A stretch of DNA of 17,857 bases from assembly GCA_036524155.1 (NCBI GenBank), contig DATDCV010000595.1, positions 1 through 17,857 on the forward strand, read 5' to 3'. The position numbers were made by a program, and so were the translations under genes. Shown here piece after piece: positions 8,558-15,907 of the stretch. The DNA comes from DATDCV01 sp036524155 (GTDB lineage Bacteria; Verrucomicrobiota; Verrucomicrobiia; Limisphaerales; UBA8199). The notes under the pieces were generated by a model. That model made no database searches, had not been told where the DNA came from, and worked only from the letters and a program-made list of their open reading frames with translations. How positions within the stretch are numbered: position 1 is the first letter of the stretch; the number at the start of each line of letters is the position of its first letter.

Positions 8558-8564
8558 AAGGAGG
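8558..8564 (+). promoter_or_regulatory. Strong Shine-Dalgarno-like AAGGAGG, displaced from the next start
   Basis: AAGGAGG is a near-perfect anti-16S match but lies 28 bases before the beta-mannosidase ATG at 8593. No ATG, GTG or TTG follows it in that frame before 8593, and an in-frame TAA at 8557-8559 closes the upstream frame. It may be unused, part of a folded leader, or belong to an intergenic repeat. Confidence 0.3.
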
Positions 8565-8592
8565 CGAAACGCAAGCAAACTCGAGTGCTAAA

Positions 8593-11139
8593 ATGAGCGG
8601 AACGCAATTGAGCAAGCGAAAGTTTCTCGCCACCGCTGCCGCCGCGACGGCGGCGGCTTGCACCTGGAAGCCGTTGTTGTCGTTCGCGTCGGCCGCGCCG
8701 CCCCGCCGCAGCCGGATAGACCTCAACGGCTGGTGGCGGGCGGCCAAGGACGGAACCGAAGAATGGATTCCGGCAACCGTACCCGGGTGCATCCACACCG
8801 ACCTGCTCGCAACGGAGAAGATCCCGGATCCCTACTACCGGGACAATGAACAGGCGGTCCAGTGGGTGGGCGAAACCAACTGGATCTTTCGCCGCGCATT
8901 TCAAGTTCCCGCCAGTTTCCTCAAACACGACCGGGGCCTGCTCCGCTGTGAAGGCCTCGACACGCTGGCGGTCGTCCGCCTGAACGGACAGGAGGTTGGT
9001 CGCGCCGACAACATGTTCCGGCTTTGGGAATTTGACGCGCGGTCTGCTCTCAAGCCCGGCGACAACACGATCGATGTCGTGTTCAGTTCGCCTCTGCCTT
9101 ACATGAAGGAGCGGCAGGCCAAGCGCGTGCTTTACGAATGGGCCGGCCAGCTCGAACCCAAGGGCCGGGCGTGGGTTCGGAAGGAGCCGTGCAACTTCGG
9201 CTGGGACTGGGGTCCGGTTCTCATCACCTGCGGCATCTGGCGCGACATCAGCCTCGTGGCGTTCGATATGGCCCGGCTGGCTGACGTCTTGATTCTCCAG
9301 GACCACTCGGCCAAAGGACGCGTCAGTTTAGAAATCCAGCTCGCTGCTGAGACGACCCAGGCAGCGCCGCTGGCCGGCACGGCCCGCGTGCTGCATAAAG
9401 GCAAGCGAGTCGCCGCTGGAACCTGTTCGCTGCAGGCAGGAAAGGGGCGAATCCCGCTGGTCGTCAGCGACCCCAAATTGTGGTGGCCGGCCGGAATGGG
9501 GCAACAACCGCTTTACAGTGTCGAGGTCGAACTGCTGGACGCTCAAGGCAAGGTCCTTGATCGCACCGCGCGACGCATTGGCCTGCGCACGATCAAACTG
9601 CTCGAGCCCGACAACGAAAAGTCACTCCGCCTGGAAGCGAACGGCGTCCCGTTCTTCGCCAAAGGCGCCAATTGGATTCCCGCCGACGCGTTTGCCAACC
9701 GGGTCACTCCGCAAATATTGCGGCGCTATGTCGAGGACGCAGTGGCAGTAAATATGAACACGCTCCGCTTCTGGGGCGGCGGGTATTACGAGGAGGAGGC
9801 GCTTTTTGACGCGTGCGATGAGCTGGGCATTTGCGTTTGGCTGGATTTCAAATTCGCCTGCTCGAGCTACCCCGCTTTCGACGCCGCGTTCATGGAGAAC
9901 GTCCGGCAGGAAGCCCGGGACAACGTCCGCCGTCTCCGGCATCACCCGTGCATAGGAGTCTGGTGCGGCAACAACGAGATCGGCCTGATGGTCAAGCCGG
10001 AATGGTCCGACAGTTCGATGGGCCGGGCCGACTACGACAAGCTTTTCAAAGGCTTGCTCGGAGACCAGGTCAAAGAGTTGGCTCCCCAGGCCAATTACGT
10101 CTCCGGCAGCCCGGATTGCGGCGACACCCATTACTGGCAGGTGTGGCACGGCGGCAAGACCTTTGATGCCTACCGCACCTTCACCGGCTTCGCCAGCGAG
10201 TTTGGCTTCCAGTCTTTCCCCGAGCCGAAAACCGTTCGCGCCTATACGGACGTGGCCGACCGCGCTTCGGTCGTCACCCCGGTGATGGATTGGCATCAGC
10301 GTTCGCCCAAGGGCGACGAAAAGATCCGGGACATGTGCGCCCGGTATTTCAAGCCACCGAAAGACTTCGACAGCGCGTTGTGGCTGAGCCAAATCCTGCA
10401 GGGTTATGGGATCAAGGTCGGCGCGGAATACTGGCGCCAGACCATGCCCAAATCGATGGCCTGCGTGTACTGGCAATACAACGACTGTTGGCCGGTGGCG
10501 AGTTGGTCTTCGGTCGATTACTTTGGCCGGTGGAAGGCCCTCCATTACCTGGCACGGCGGTTCTACGCGCCCATCCTGGTGTCAGGCCTCGAAGACGCCG
10601 GGAAAGGCACAATCGACGTGTTCATCTCCAGCGACCTCTCGGAACCCTGCAAGGGAGAGCTGAGCTGGAACGCCACCGATCCCGCCGGCAGGTCCCTCAG
10701 ACGCGAGTCGCTGGCAGTGGAAATTGCCCCACGTCAAAGCAGCAAAATCAAGACGCTCGATTTGAGCGATATGGTTGCGAACTCGGGCGCCGCCAACGTC
10801 CTGACCTGGCTTCGACTCACCGTTGCCGGCCGGACCGTCTCGGAAAACCTCGTTCTTCTCGCCACGCCGAAAGAGATCAGGTTAACCGACCCCGTGCTGA
10901 AGCACACTGTCTCCAAAAAACGAAACGGCATGGAGGTCTCCCTTACTGCCAGTCGGCCCGCATTGTGGACATGGCTGGAGCTGGAAGGGATGGACGCACG
11001 GTACTCCGACAATTTCGTCCACGTAACCGCAGACGCTCCCGCGCGCATTTTGGTCGAACCGAAGCGTTCGCTTTCCCGGGCTGAATTCGCCAGGGCGCTA
11101 CGTGTTCGGAGCCTGTTTGATACCTATACTGATTTATGA
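8593..11139 (+). CDS. GH2 beta-mannosidase
   Basis: 848 residues, the usual length for GH2 beta-mannosidases, which release mannose from the non-reducing end of beta-1,4-mannosides including the Man-beta-GlcNAc of N-glycan cores. Order: export leader (SKRKFLATAAAATAAA, residues 7-22); sugar-binding beta-domain with VPGCIHTDLL (63-72), NWIFRRAF (96-103) and NFGWDWGP (201-208); Ig-like domain to about 330; TIM barrel from about 345 (FFAKGANWIPADAF 354-367, LRFWGGGYYEEEALFDACDELGI). The acid/base is Glu462 in WCGNNEI (457-463) and the nucleophile is Glu536 in ASEFGFQS (534-541). WQYNDCWP (627-634) matches the substrate-binding region typical of beta-mannosidases. The leader has KR, not RR, so Tat export is uncertain; Sec is an alternative. 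The stop overlaps the next start (ATGA), so the two are probably translationally coupled. Confidence 0.93.
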   Translation: MSGTQLSKRKFLATAAAATAAACTWKPLLSFASAAPPRRSRIDLNGWWRAAKDGTEEWIPATVPGCIHTDLLATEKIPDPYYRDNEQAVQWVGETNWIFRRAFQVPASFLKHDRGLLRCEGLDTLAVVRLNGQEVGRADNMFRLWEFDARSALKPGDNTIDVVFSSPLPYMKERQAKRVLYEWAGQLEPKGRAWVRKEPCNFGWDWGPVLITCGIWRDISLVAFDMARLADVLILQDHSAKGRVSLEIQLAAETTQAAPLAGTARVLHKGKRVAAGTCSLQAGKGRIPLVVSDPKLWWPAGMGQQPLYSVEVELLDAQGKVLDRTARRIGLRTIKLLEPDNEKSLRLEANGVPFFAKGANWIPADAFANRVTPQILRRYVEDAVAVNMNTLRFWGGGYYEEEALFDACDELGICVWLDFKFACSSYPAFDAAFMENVRQEARDNVRRLRHHPCIGVWCGNNEIGLMVKPEWSDSSMGRADYDKLFKGLLGDQVKELAPQANYVSGSPDCGDTHYWQVWHGGKTFDAYRTFTGFASEFGFQSFPEPKTVRAYTDVADRASVVTPVMDWHQRSPKGDEKIRDMCARYFKPPKDFDSALWLSQILQGYGIKVGAEYWRQTMPKSMACVYWQYNDCWPVASWSSVDYFGRWKALHYLARRFYAPILVSGLEDAGKGTIDVFISSDLSEPCKGELSWNATDPAGRSLRRESLAVEIAPRQSSKIKTLDLSDMVANSGAANVLTWLRLTVAGRTVSENLVLLATPKEIRLTDPVLKHTVSKKRNGMEVSLTASRPALWTWLELEGMDARYSDNFVHVTADAPARILVEPKRSLSRAEFARALRVRSLFDTYTDL

Positions 11140-12551
11140 ACCGCAGAGAGTTTATCCGTAACACTTCGTTGGTCACCGCCGGCGTGGCGCTCAGCTCCGC
11201 GAACTGGGCGAGCGCGGCGGAGTTCCCGGCCGTGCGCGTGCCGGAATCCAAGCGCAAGTTCAAAAGTACCGCCGTGGAACGCGCGATCGAACGTGTGAAG
11301 TCTTCAGTCGGCAACAAGGAACTCGCCTGGATGTTCGAAAACTGCTTTCCGAACACGCTCGACACCACTGTGGATTATGAAGAGATCGGCGGCCGGCCCG
11401 ATACCTACGTCATCACCGGCGATATTGACGCGATGTGGCTGCGCGACAGCACGGCTCAGGTATGGCCGTATCTGCCGCTGATGAAAGAAGACAAACCGTT
11501 GCAGCAACTCATCGCCGGCGTCATCAACCGCCACACCCGCTGCATATTGAAAGACCCCTACGCGAACGCTTTCTACAAGGATGAATCCAAGGTCAGTGAG
11601 TGGAAAAGCGATCGCACGGAGATGAAACCCGGGGTGCACGAGCGCAAGTGGGAAGTGGACTCGCTTTGTTACCCCTTGCGCCTGGCCTACCATTATTGGG
11701 TTAGGACGAATGACCCCACGCCGTTCGACAGCGCCTGGCGCGAAGCCGTCCTGCTGATCCTGCGCACGTTCCGCGAGCAGCAGCGCAAGACAGGAAAAGG
11801 CCCTTACCGGTTCCAGCGCCGCACCGAAGTCCAGACCGACACCGTGGCGCTTGGGGGCTACGGGTTCCCGGTCAAACCGGTTGGCATGATCTGCTCGATC
11901 TTCCGCCCGAGCGATGACGCCACGGTTTTCCCCTTCCTGGTGCCGTCGAATTTCTTTGCGGTAGTCAGCTTGCGCCAGGCGGCTATCCTGTTGGGGACGG
12001 TGCTGCAGGATGGCGCCACCGCTGGCGAATGCCAGCAGCTCGCAGGCGAAGTCGAGCGCGCATTGCGCGAGCACGCGGTTGTGCAGCACCCGAAGCTCGG
12101 CCGCGTCTATGCCTATGAAGTGGATGCATTCGGCAATTACTATTGCATTGATGACGGCAATGTCCCGAGCCTGCTCTCGCTGCCTTATATCGGCGCCGTG
12201 GACTTGAAGGACAGGATTTACCACAACACGCGCCGCCTGGTGCTTTCGGAGGCCAATCCGTTTTACTGCAAGGGGAAAGCCGCCGAAGGCCCGGGCGGGC
12301 CGCACGTTGGCATGGACATGATCTGGCCGCTGGGCCTAATCGTGCAGGGCCTTACCAGCACCGATGACAAGGAAATCCGGCATTGCCTCGATACTCTCCA
12401 GCGCACGCACGCCGGCACCGGCTTCATGCACGAGGCGTTTCACAAGGATGATCCCAGGAAGTTCACCCGCTCGTGGTTCGCCTGGGCCAACACGATCTTC
12501 GGCGAACTCGTCCTCAAGGTGCACAAGGAACGTCCGCACCTTCTGGGTTAG
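11136..12551 (+). CDS. GH125 exo-alpha-1,6-mannosidase
   Basis: 471 residues, the usual GH125 length plus an export leader. The leader carries a twin-arginine motif (NRREFIRNTSLVTAGVAL, residues 2-19), so folded export through Tat is likely. Family signatures: GDIDAMWLRDSTAQVWPY (95-112), RTEVQTDTVALGGYG (229-243), RPSDDATVFPFLVPSNFF (257-274), DDGNVPSLLSLPYIG (339-353), GPHVGMDMIWPLG (388-400) and GFMHEAFHKDDP (429-440). By analogy with characterised members, the acid is probably one of Asp260/Asp261 and the general base Glu433; this is my assignment from motif position. Known GH125 enzymes remove non-reducing alpha-1,6-mannose by an inverting, metal-independent mechanism. The start overlaps the beta-mannosidase stop by 4 bp. 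The gene ends 13 bp from the convergent ACT-domain gene, and no terminator is visible between them. Confidence 0.92.
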   Translation: MNRREFIRNTSLVTAGVALSSANWASAAEFPAVRVPESKRKFKSTAVERAIERVKSSVGNKELAWMFENCFPNTLDTTVDYEEIGGRPDTYVITGDIDAMWLRDSTAQVWPYLPLMKEDKPLQQLIAGVINRHTRCILKDPYANAFYKDESKVSEWKSDRTEMKPGVHERKWEVDSLCYPLRLAYHYWVRTNDPTPFDSAWREAVLLILRTFREQQRKTGKGPYRFQRRTEVQTDTVALGGYGFPVKPVGMICSIFRPSDDATVFPFLVPSNFFAVVSLRQAAILLGTVLQDGATAGECQQLAGEVERALREHAVVQHPKLGRVYAYEVDAFGNYYCIDDGNVPSLLSLPYIGAVDLKDRIYHNTRRLVLSEANPFYCKGKAAEGPGGPHVGMDMIWPLGLIVQGLTSTDDKEIRHCLDTLQRTHAGTGFMHEAFHKDDPRKFTRSWFAWANTIFGELVLKVHKERPHLLG

Positions 12552-12564
12552 CCGGCAACGCCGC

Positions 12565-12993
12565 TCAGAGACGCAGCATTTCCTCCGGGCTCAACAGGTG
12601 CAGGCCCTGTTTCTGCAGGACCGTCCGCGCTTGCTCCAATTCATGGACCTCCACCACCAGGATCGCGCGGTCGTTGGAAACAAATCCCGAGCAATTGTCC
12701 AGGTTCAGGTTGCTGCGGCCCAGCGCGTCGGCCACGCTTCGCAAGGCGCCGGGTTTATTGGGAACCTCGACCGCCAGCACCTGAAGCAACGAAACCATCA
12801 GGCCGTTCTGCTTCAAGCTGTCGACTGCGATCCCCACCTTGTCCACGAGGAACTTCATCACGCCGAAGCTGCCGCTGTTGGCAATCGTCACCCAGTAAAT
12901 ATTCACGCCTGCATCGGCGAGGATCCGGGTGATCGCCGCCGTTTGCCCGGGTTTGTTCTCCACAAAGACCGCAATCAGGTTCATCGCGCTCAT
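12565..12993 (-). CDS. Tandem ACT-domain protein
   Basis: 142 residues consisting of two ACT domains. ACT1 is about 5-70 with ENKPGQTAAITRILADAGVNI; ACT2 is about 73-140 with PNKPGALRSVADALGRSNLNL. No catalytic domain is present. ACT pairs bind small ligands, usually amino acids, and regulate partner enzymes. This type is commonly found beside phenylacetate-CoA-ligase homologues, as here, so it probably senses an aromatic amino acid or acyl derivative for the ligase encoded upstream on the same strand. The start could be the ATG at 12993 or the one three codons later at 12984 (MNLIAVF). The upstream ATG lies only 3 bases from a palindromic repeat, with no ribosome binding site. The gene converges with the GH125 gene. 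Confidence 0.85.
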   Translation of the reverse strand: MSAMNLIAVFVENKPGQTAAITRILADAGVNIYWVTIANSGSFGVMKFLVDKVGIAVDSLKQNGLMVSLLQVLAVEVPNKPGALRSVADALGRSNLNLDNCSGFVSNDRAILVVEVHELEQARTVLQKQGLHLLSPEEMLRL

Positions 12994-12996
12994 ACA

Positions 12997-13022
12997 CCGT
13001 AGGACAGGCGTCTCGCCTGTCT
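12997..13022. repeat. Palindromic intergenic repeat, copy 1
   Basis: CCGTAG is followed by GACAGGCG (13003-13010), the loop TCT, and CGCCTGTC (13014-13021): a perfect 8-bp stem. A second copy lies 46 bp downstream in the same orientation. Read on the minus strand it encodes RRDACPT, a text I recall from spurious ORFs in Verrucomicrobiota genomes, consistent with a dispersed short repeat. It sits directly before the ACT-domain gene. Confidence 0.7.
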
Positions 13023-13042
13023 CTGATCCACGTTCGCCACTC

Positions 13043-13067
13043 CCGTAGAGCAGGCATCCTGCCTGTC
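13043..13067. repeat. Palindromic intergenic repeat, copy 2
   Basis: CCGTAG is followed by AGCAGGCA (13049-13056), the loop TCC, and TGCCTGTC (13060-13067). Compared with copy 1, the inner pair G-C (13010/13014) is A-T here (13056/13060), a compensatory change that keeps the stem. The outer pairs are weaker (G-T wobble, A/C mismatch). Same orientation as copy 1, 46 bp away. Confidence 0.7.
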
Positions 13068-13099
13068 TTTCATTCTTCCCTCGTTTCCATCCCGTCGTC

Positions 13100-14392
13100 T
13101 TACAACGACCTTTTGTCTATCACACGCTTGGCCTTCCCCTCTGCCACCGGCAGCGACCCGGGCGCCACAAGTTCCACCTTCGGTTTCACTTGGATCTCAC
13201 TCCGCAACTTTTCCACCAACTGGCGCTGCAGGCCCGCAAGATGCTCCACCTCCCCGTCAAACCCCGCGCCGGTCAGCTCAACTTTCACCGTCAGGTCATC
13301 CAGTCCCTCCACCAACACCACATAGTTGCGCCCGACTTGGGAGAAGGACATCAAAACACGTTCGATCTGTTGAGGGAAAATATTCACGCCGCGGATGATC
13401 AGCATGTCGTCGGAGCGCCCCTTGATGCGCGCAATTCGCCGATGCGTTCGGCCACACCGGCACGGTTCCGCAATGATCGACGTAATGTCGCGCGTCCGAT
13501 ACCGCAGCAAGGGCATGGCCTGCCGCTTCAAACTCGTCAGCACCATTTCGCCGGTTTCGCCCTCGGGCAAGGCCTCCCCCGTATCCGGGTTGATGATTTC
13601 GAGGATGTAATTATCTTCCCACAGGTGCATGCCGGCTTTGTGCTCGCATTCGAAGGCCACTCCGGGCCCGTTCATCTCGGTCAGCCCATATGAGTTATAG
13701 ACATCGCAACCATAGGCTTCCTCGATCCGGCACCGGGTTTCTTCCGTGTGCGGCTCGGCGCCCACGAAAGCCTTCCGCAGGCTTAGGTCCCTGCGCGGAT
13801 CGAGCCCTTTTTGCTCCAGAACATTCGCCAGATAGAGGGCGTAACTCGGAAGGATATGGACTGCCGTGGTGCCGAAGTCCTGCATCAGCATGAGCTGTCG
13901 CTCCGAGGTTCCGGGGCCGGCGGGAATGACGAGGCACCCTACTTTCTCGGCGCCGTAATGCATGACCAGGCCGCCGGTAAACAGCCCGTAGCTCATCATG
14001 TTTTGGAGCACATCTTTGCTTGATATGCCCGTCGAGACCAGCGAGCGCGCCACCAACTCCGCCGCGTTGTTAACATCCTGGCGCGTGAAGAAGATCGCCT
14101 TCGGTTTGCCCGTCGTGCCGCTCGAGGTGTGCAGACGGACAGCTTCGTCCCGTGGGACGGCCAGCAGCCCGTCCGGGTAAATCGCCCGCAGATCCGCGCC
14201 GGTGGTGAACGGCAGCCGCCGCACATCCGTCAGCGCGCGGATTTGCGCGGGGTCGACGCCCATTTCCGCAAACCTCCGCTGGTAAAATGGCACGCGCGCG
14301 GCTACGCGGCTGACAGTCTCTTGCAGGCACTTGAGCTGCAATTGCTCAAGCGCCGTCCGTGGTAGTGTCTCAGATTGCCGGTCCCAGAACAT
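13100..14392 (-). CDS. Phenylacetate-CoA ligase family enzyme
   Basis: 430 residues, the normal length of PaaK-type adenylate-forming ligases, which activate an aryl acid with ATP and transfer it to CoA in the cytoplasm. Motifs: the start WDRQSETLPR (3-12) is typical; SSGTTGKPK (90-98) is the phosphate-binding loop; GAEPHTEETR (211-220), NSYGLTEMNGPG (233-244) and RYRTRD (297-302) form the AMP site; GRSDDMLIIRGVNIFPQQIE (325-344) is the hinge and C-terminal domain; EGKAKRVIDKR (418-428) carries the likely catalytic lysine. CRCGRTH (311-317) with Cys249/His251 could bind a metal. The ACT-domain gene follows on the same strand after 106 bp, containing two palindromic repeats. In many bacteria such pairs work with indolepyruvate oxidoreductase in aromatic amino acid metabolism; no oxidoreductase genes are in the window, so the substrate is open. 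No convincing promoter upstream. Confidence 0.9.
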   Translation of the reverse strand: MFWDRQSETLPRTALEQLQLKCLQETVSRVAARVPFYQRRFAEMGVDPAQIRALTDVRRLPFTTGADLRAIYPDGLLAVPRDEAVRLHTSSGTTGKPKAIFFTRQDVNNAAELVARSLVSTGISSKDVLQNMMSYGLFTGGLVMHYGAEKVGCLVIPAGPGTSERQLMLMQDFGTTAVHILPSYALYLANVLEQKGLDPRRDLSLRKAFVGAEPHTEETRCRIEEAYGCDVYNSYGLTEMNGPGVAFECEHKAGMHLWEDNYILEIINPDTGEALPEGETGEMVLTSLKRQAMPLLRYRTRDITSIIAEPCRCGRTHRRIARIKGRSDDMLIIRGVNIFPQQIERVLMSFSQVGRNYVVLVEGLDDLTVKVELTGAGFDGEVEHLAGLQRQLVEKLRSEIQVKPKVELVAPGSLPVAEGKAKRVIDKRSL

Positions 14393-14518
14393 GGTGGCCG
14401 AGCCGTTGTATAATGCTTCGCGCTGGCTGTCGAGAAAACAATGCCGGTTTGATTAATCCCCAGGGACGGAAGCACCCGTAAGGGGTGGGAGACAAAATTC
14501 GTCTTGGGGGGCAGGGCG
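14393..14518. other. Intergenic region before the ligase gene
   Basis: Between the ligase start and the uncertain ORF ending at 14519. I see no gene with coding-like composition here. A plus-strand TATAAT occurs at 14409-14414 but has no suitable -35 and no gene downstream on that strand. The 3' half contains a short GC-rich hairpin-prone stretch (CACCCGTAAGGGGTG near 14473). Confidence 0.4.
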
Positions 14519-15022
14519 TCATCTTCCGCGCCGGCGATCCTTGCCGACCGTTGGTCGCCTTGGTTTCCCTCTGCTGGGCATCGGCGCGGATTGGCCGTTC
14601 CAGCCGCATCGTTGCGCCAGAGGCGAGTCTTGACGCGCCCCCGCCGCGCGGGAGCGGCGCGCAAGGTGTAGGACCGCCGCGCTGGCCGGGCGCGGGGACG
14701 AGTCCGAGAGGTGCGCGCGCTGGCTGGATCCGGCGTCCGCGGCTGCCGCGCCTGAGTAGTCCGTGTCCTGGCTCCCCCACAACGCCGGATACCTTGCCAG
14801 AAGATGGGCCTCCTCGTCGGCGCAGAGGATCTGCATCGCATAACCCAGTGCGGCGTCCAGGCAGACGAAGTAATCGAAGTTCAGCCGCGTCATGCCCACC
14901 TTGAGATAGTACAGCTTGGGCAAGCCGTCAGACTTATCGCACTGATATGCCTGATAGCACTCGCAACCCTCCAGCGACGAGTCGCCATTCGGAGGCAGCC
15001 GCTCGGCTCTCCCGGCCAACAC
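14519..15022 (-). CDS. Uncertain hypothetical ORF with Cys/Tyr-rich N-terminal half
   Basis: A 167-residue frame beginning at GTG 15022, 18 bases after the pseudopilin stop at 15041 on the same strand. Residues about 18-95 look coding: varied composition, G/C-ending codons as in the neighbours, and stretches such as CECYQAYQCDKSDGLPKLYY, LNFDYFVCLDAALGYAMQ and ILCADEEAHLLARYPALWG. From about residue 105 it becomes Arg/Ala/Pro/Ser-rich and loses that character, so the true end may be earlier, frameshifted, or the whole may be a decayed fragment. The start lies inside the duplicated flank shared with the second pseudopilin. I do not recognise the family. An internal ATG (MTRLNFDYF) is an alternative start. 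Confidence 0.3.
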   Translation of the reverse strand: MLAGRAERLPPNGDSSLEGCECYQAYQCDKSDGLPKLYYLKVGMTRLNFDYFVCLDAALGYAMQILCADEEAHLLARYPALWGSQDTDYSGAAAADAGSSQRAHLSDSSPRPASAAVLHLARRSRAAGARQDSPLAQRCGWNGQSAPMPSRGKPRRPTVGKDRRRGR

Positions 15023-15847
15023 AGAGGGCCGAAAATCTGCTCATGGCAACCCCGGCCGCTTGGCTGGCGGCTGCCACCCCTTATGCCAATAAAGCTGCCA
15101 GAGCCGGTCCAGCTTCACCAACTCCCCATGCCCGTCGTAAAAGGTCACGTTCACCGCCCCCGGGAGCGGCCGGTTGACTGGCCAGTAGCTCGGCACCGGA
15201 TTGGGCCGATTCCCGTGGCAAGGAATGGCTTCATGCATTACCTGGCCGCTTTGTGGCGGGTCTGGGCTGAAAAGGTCTGTGGGCGGGAGCCAAAACTCCG
15301 CAGGATTGTTAAGCGTGCCGATCCCGTCAGTCAGAAGAGGCGTCCGCAGCGGTTGCTCGATCTGGTCTTCGCACGTGAAGTCCCACCTACTGATCTGGAA
15401 GGGCGTCCACGCAGCGCCAAACAGCCAAGCGTTGAGGGTGTAACTGCCCGCGTGCAAGTCTGGCCCGGCTTGGGGACTGGGCGATCCCCGCCTCAACGGT
15501 GGCCATGAACAGCCCACAAAAACCCACGCCGATCGCACGGTTCCCGAGGTGACCCCGGGCGTCCAGACATGCGCTCTTGGCTCGCTGACCACCGGTGCAC
15601 TGGGACAAATCCAGGGCCGTCCGGGACGCCCCATTTCATCGGTGGCGATCCAGTCATACAGCTCCGGCTGGTCAAACCGCCCCCGGCACTCGTCCACACG
15701 CACCCGAAAGCTCAGGTTGATCTGGCGCTGGTTGCTCAGGCACGCTACGCCTTGGGCCTTGAGTTTGGCGCGGCCGAGGGCCGGCAGTAACAGTGCTGCG
15801 AGAATGGCGATGACCGCGATCACTACCAGCAACTCGATCAGCGTGAA
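14989..15847. repeat. Segmental duplication, copy 1 (pseudopilin gene plus 3' flank)
   Basis: Aligns with 16155-17025. The two copies are nearly identical at both ends (15041-15150 with 16207-16315, and 15661-15847 with 16839-17025) and diverge with small indels in the middle. Similarity continues about 50 bp past the stop codon into the 3' flank, so the unit copied was DNA, not only the coding frame. Outside these limits I see no similarity. Confidence 0.85.
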
Positions 15848-15907
15848 ACTCCGTCGCGCCTCACCGGGCCGGCCGAGCCGCCCTGGGCAATTTGACGTAG
15901 TAGTCAT
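15041..15907 (-). CDS. Pseudopilin-like protein with prepilin N-terminal methylation motif (copy 1)
   Basis: From ATG 15907, 288 residues. A 20-residue positively charged leader ending ARRS is followed by FTLIELLVVIAVIAILAALL, the type IV prepilin/type II secretion pseudopilin signature with Glu at mature position 5. A short region after it has ALGRAKLKAQGVACLSNQ, and the C-terminus has AVNVTFYDGHGELVKLDRLW, the block typical of the abundant Verrucomicrobiota and Planctomycetota 'H-X9-DG' type proteins. These are probably inner-membrane anchored after prepilin peptidase processing; function is not established. I chose ATG 15907 over 15937 because GGAAGG lies 10 bases before it and it overlaps the upstream small ORF's stop as ATGA. 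A near copy lies at 16207-17214. Confidence 0.85.
   Translation of the reverse strand: MTTTSNCPGRLGRPGEARRSFTLIELLVVIAVIAILAALLLPALGRAKLKAQGVACLSNQRQINLSFRVRVDECRGRFDQPELYDWIATDEMGRPGRPWICPSAPVVSEPRAHVWTPGVTSGTVRSAWVFVGCSWPPLRRGSPSPQAGPDLHAGSYTLNAWLFGAAWTPFQISRWDFTCEDQIEQPLRTPLLTDGIGTLNNPAEFWLPPTDLFSPDPPQSGQVMHEAIPCHGNRPNPVPSYWPVNRPLPGAVNVTFYDGHGELVKLDRLWQLYWHKGWQPPAKRPGLP

Noticed and set aside
8593..8670. Lipobox in the beta-mannosidase leader (Cys23)
   Set aside because: The residues before Cys23 are TAAA, lacking the Leu or similar at -3, so a lipoprotein signal is weak; kept only as a possibility.
9622..10545. Long minus-strand open frame (307 codons) opposite the beta-mannosidase gene
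   Set aside because: It is antisense to a gene with clear GH2 catalytic motifs. High GC content makes long antisense frames common, and its translation has no recognisable motif.
11304..12305. Minus-strand open frame (333 codons) opposite the GH125 gene
   Set aside because: It is fully covered by the GH125 coding sequence with strong family motifs and shows no motif of its own.
12552..12564. Terminator between the convergent GH125 and ACT genes
   Set aside because: Only 13 bp separate the stops, and I see no hairpin with a T-tract in or beside this stretch.
12997..13067. Tandem repeat pair as a mini CRISPR array
   Set aside because: Only two imperfect copies, each palindromic over its full length, with a 20-base interval and no cas gene nearby.
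14409..14414. Perfect TATAAT on the plus strand
   Set aside because: No -35 element at 16-18 bases and no plus-strand gene downstream; the neighbouring genes are on the minus strand.
14804..15508. Plus-strand open frame (234 codons) across the pseudopilin and flank
   Set aside because: It is antisense to pseudopilin copy 1, and its counterpart in copy 2 is likewise just the reverse complement of the pseudopilin gene.
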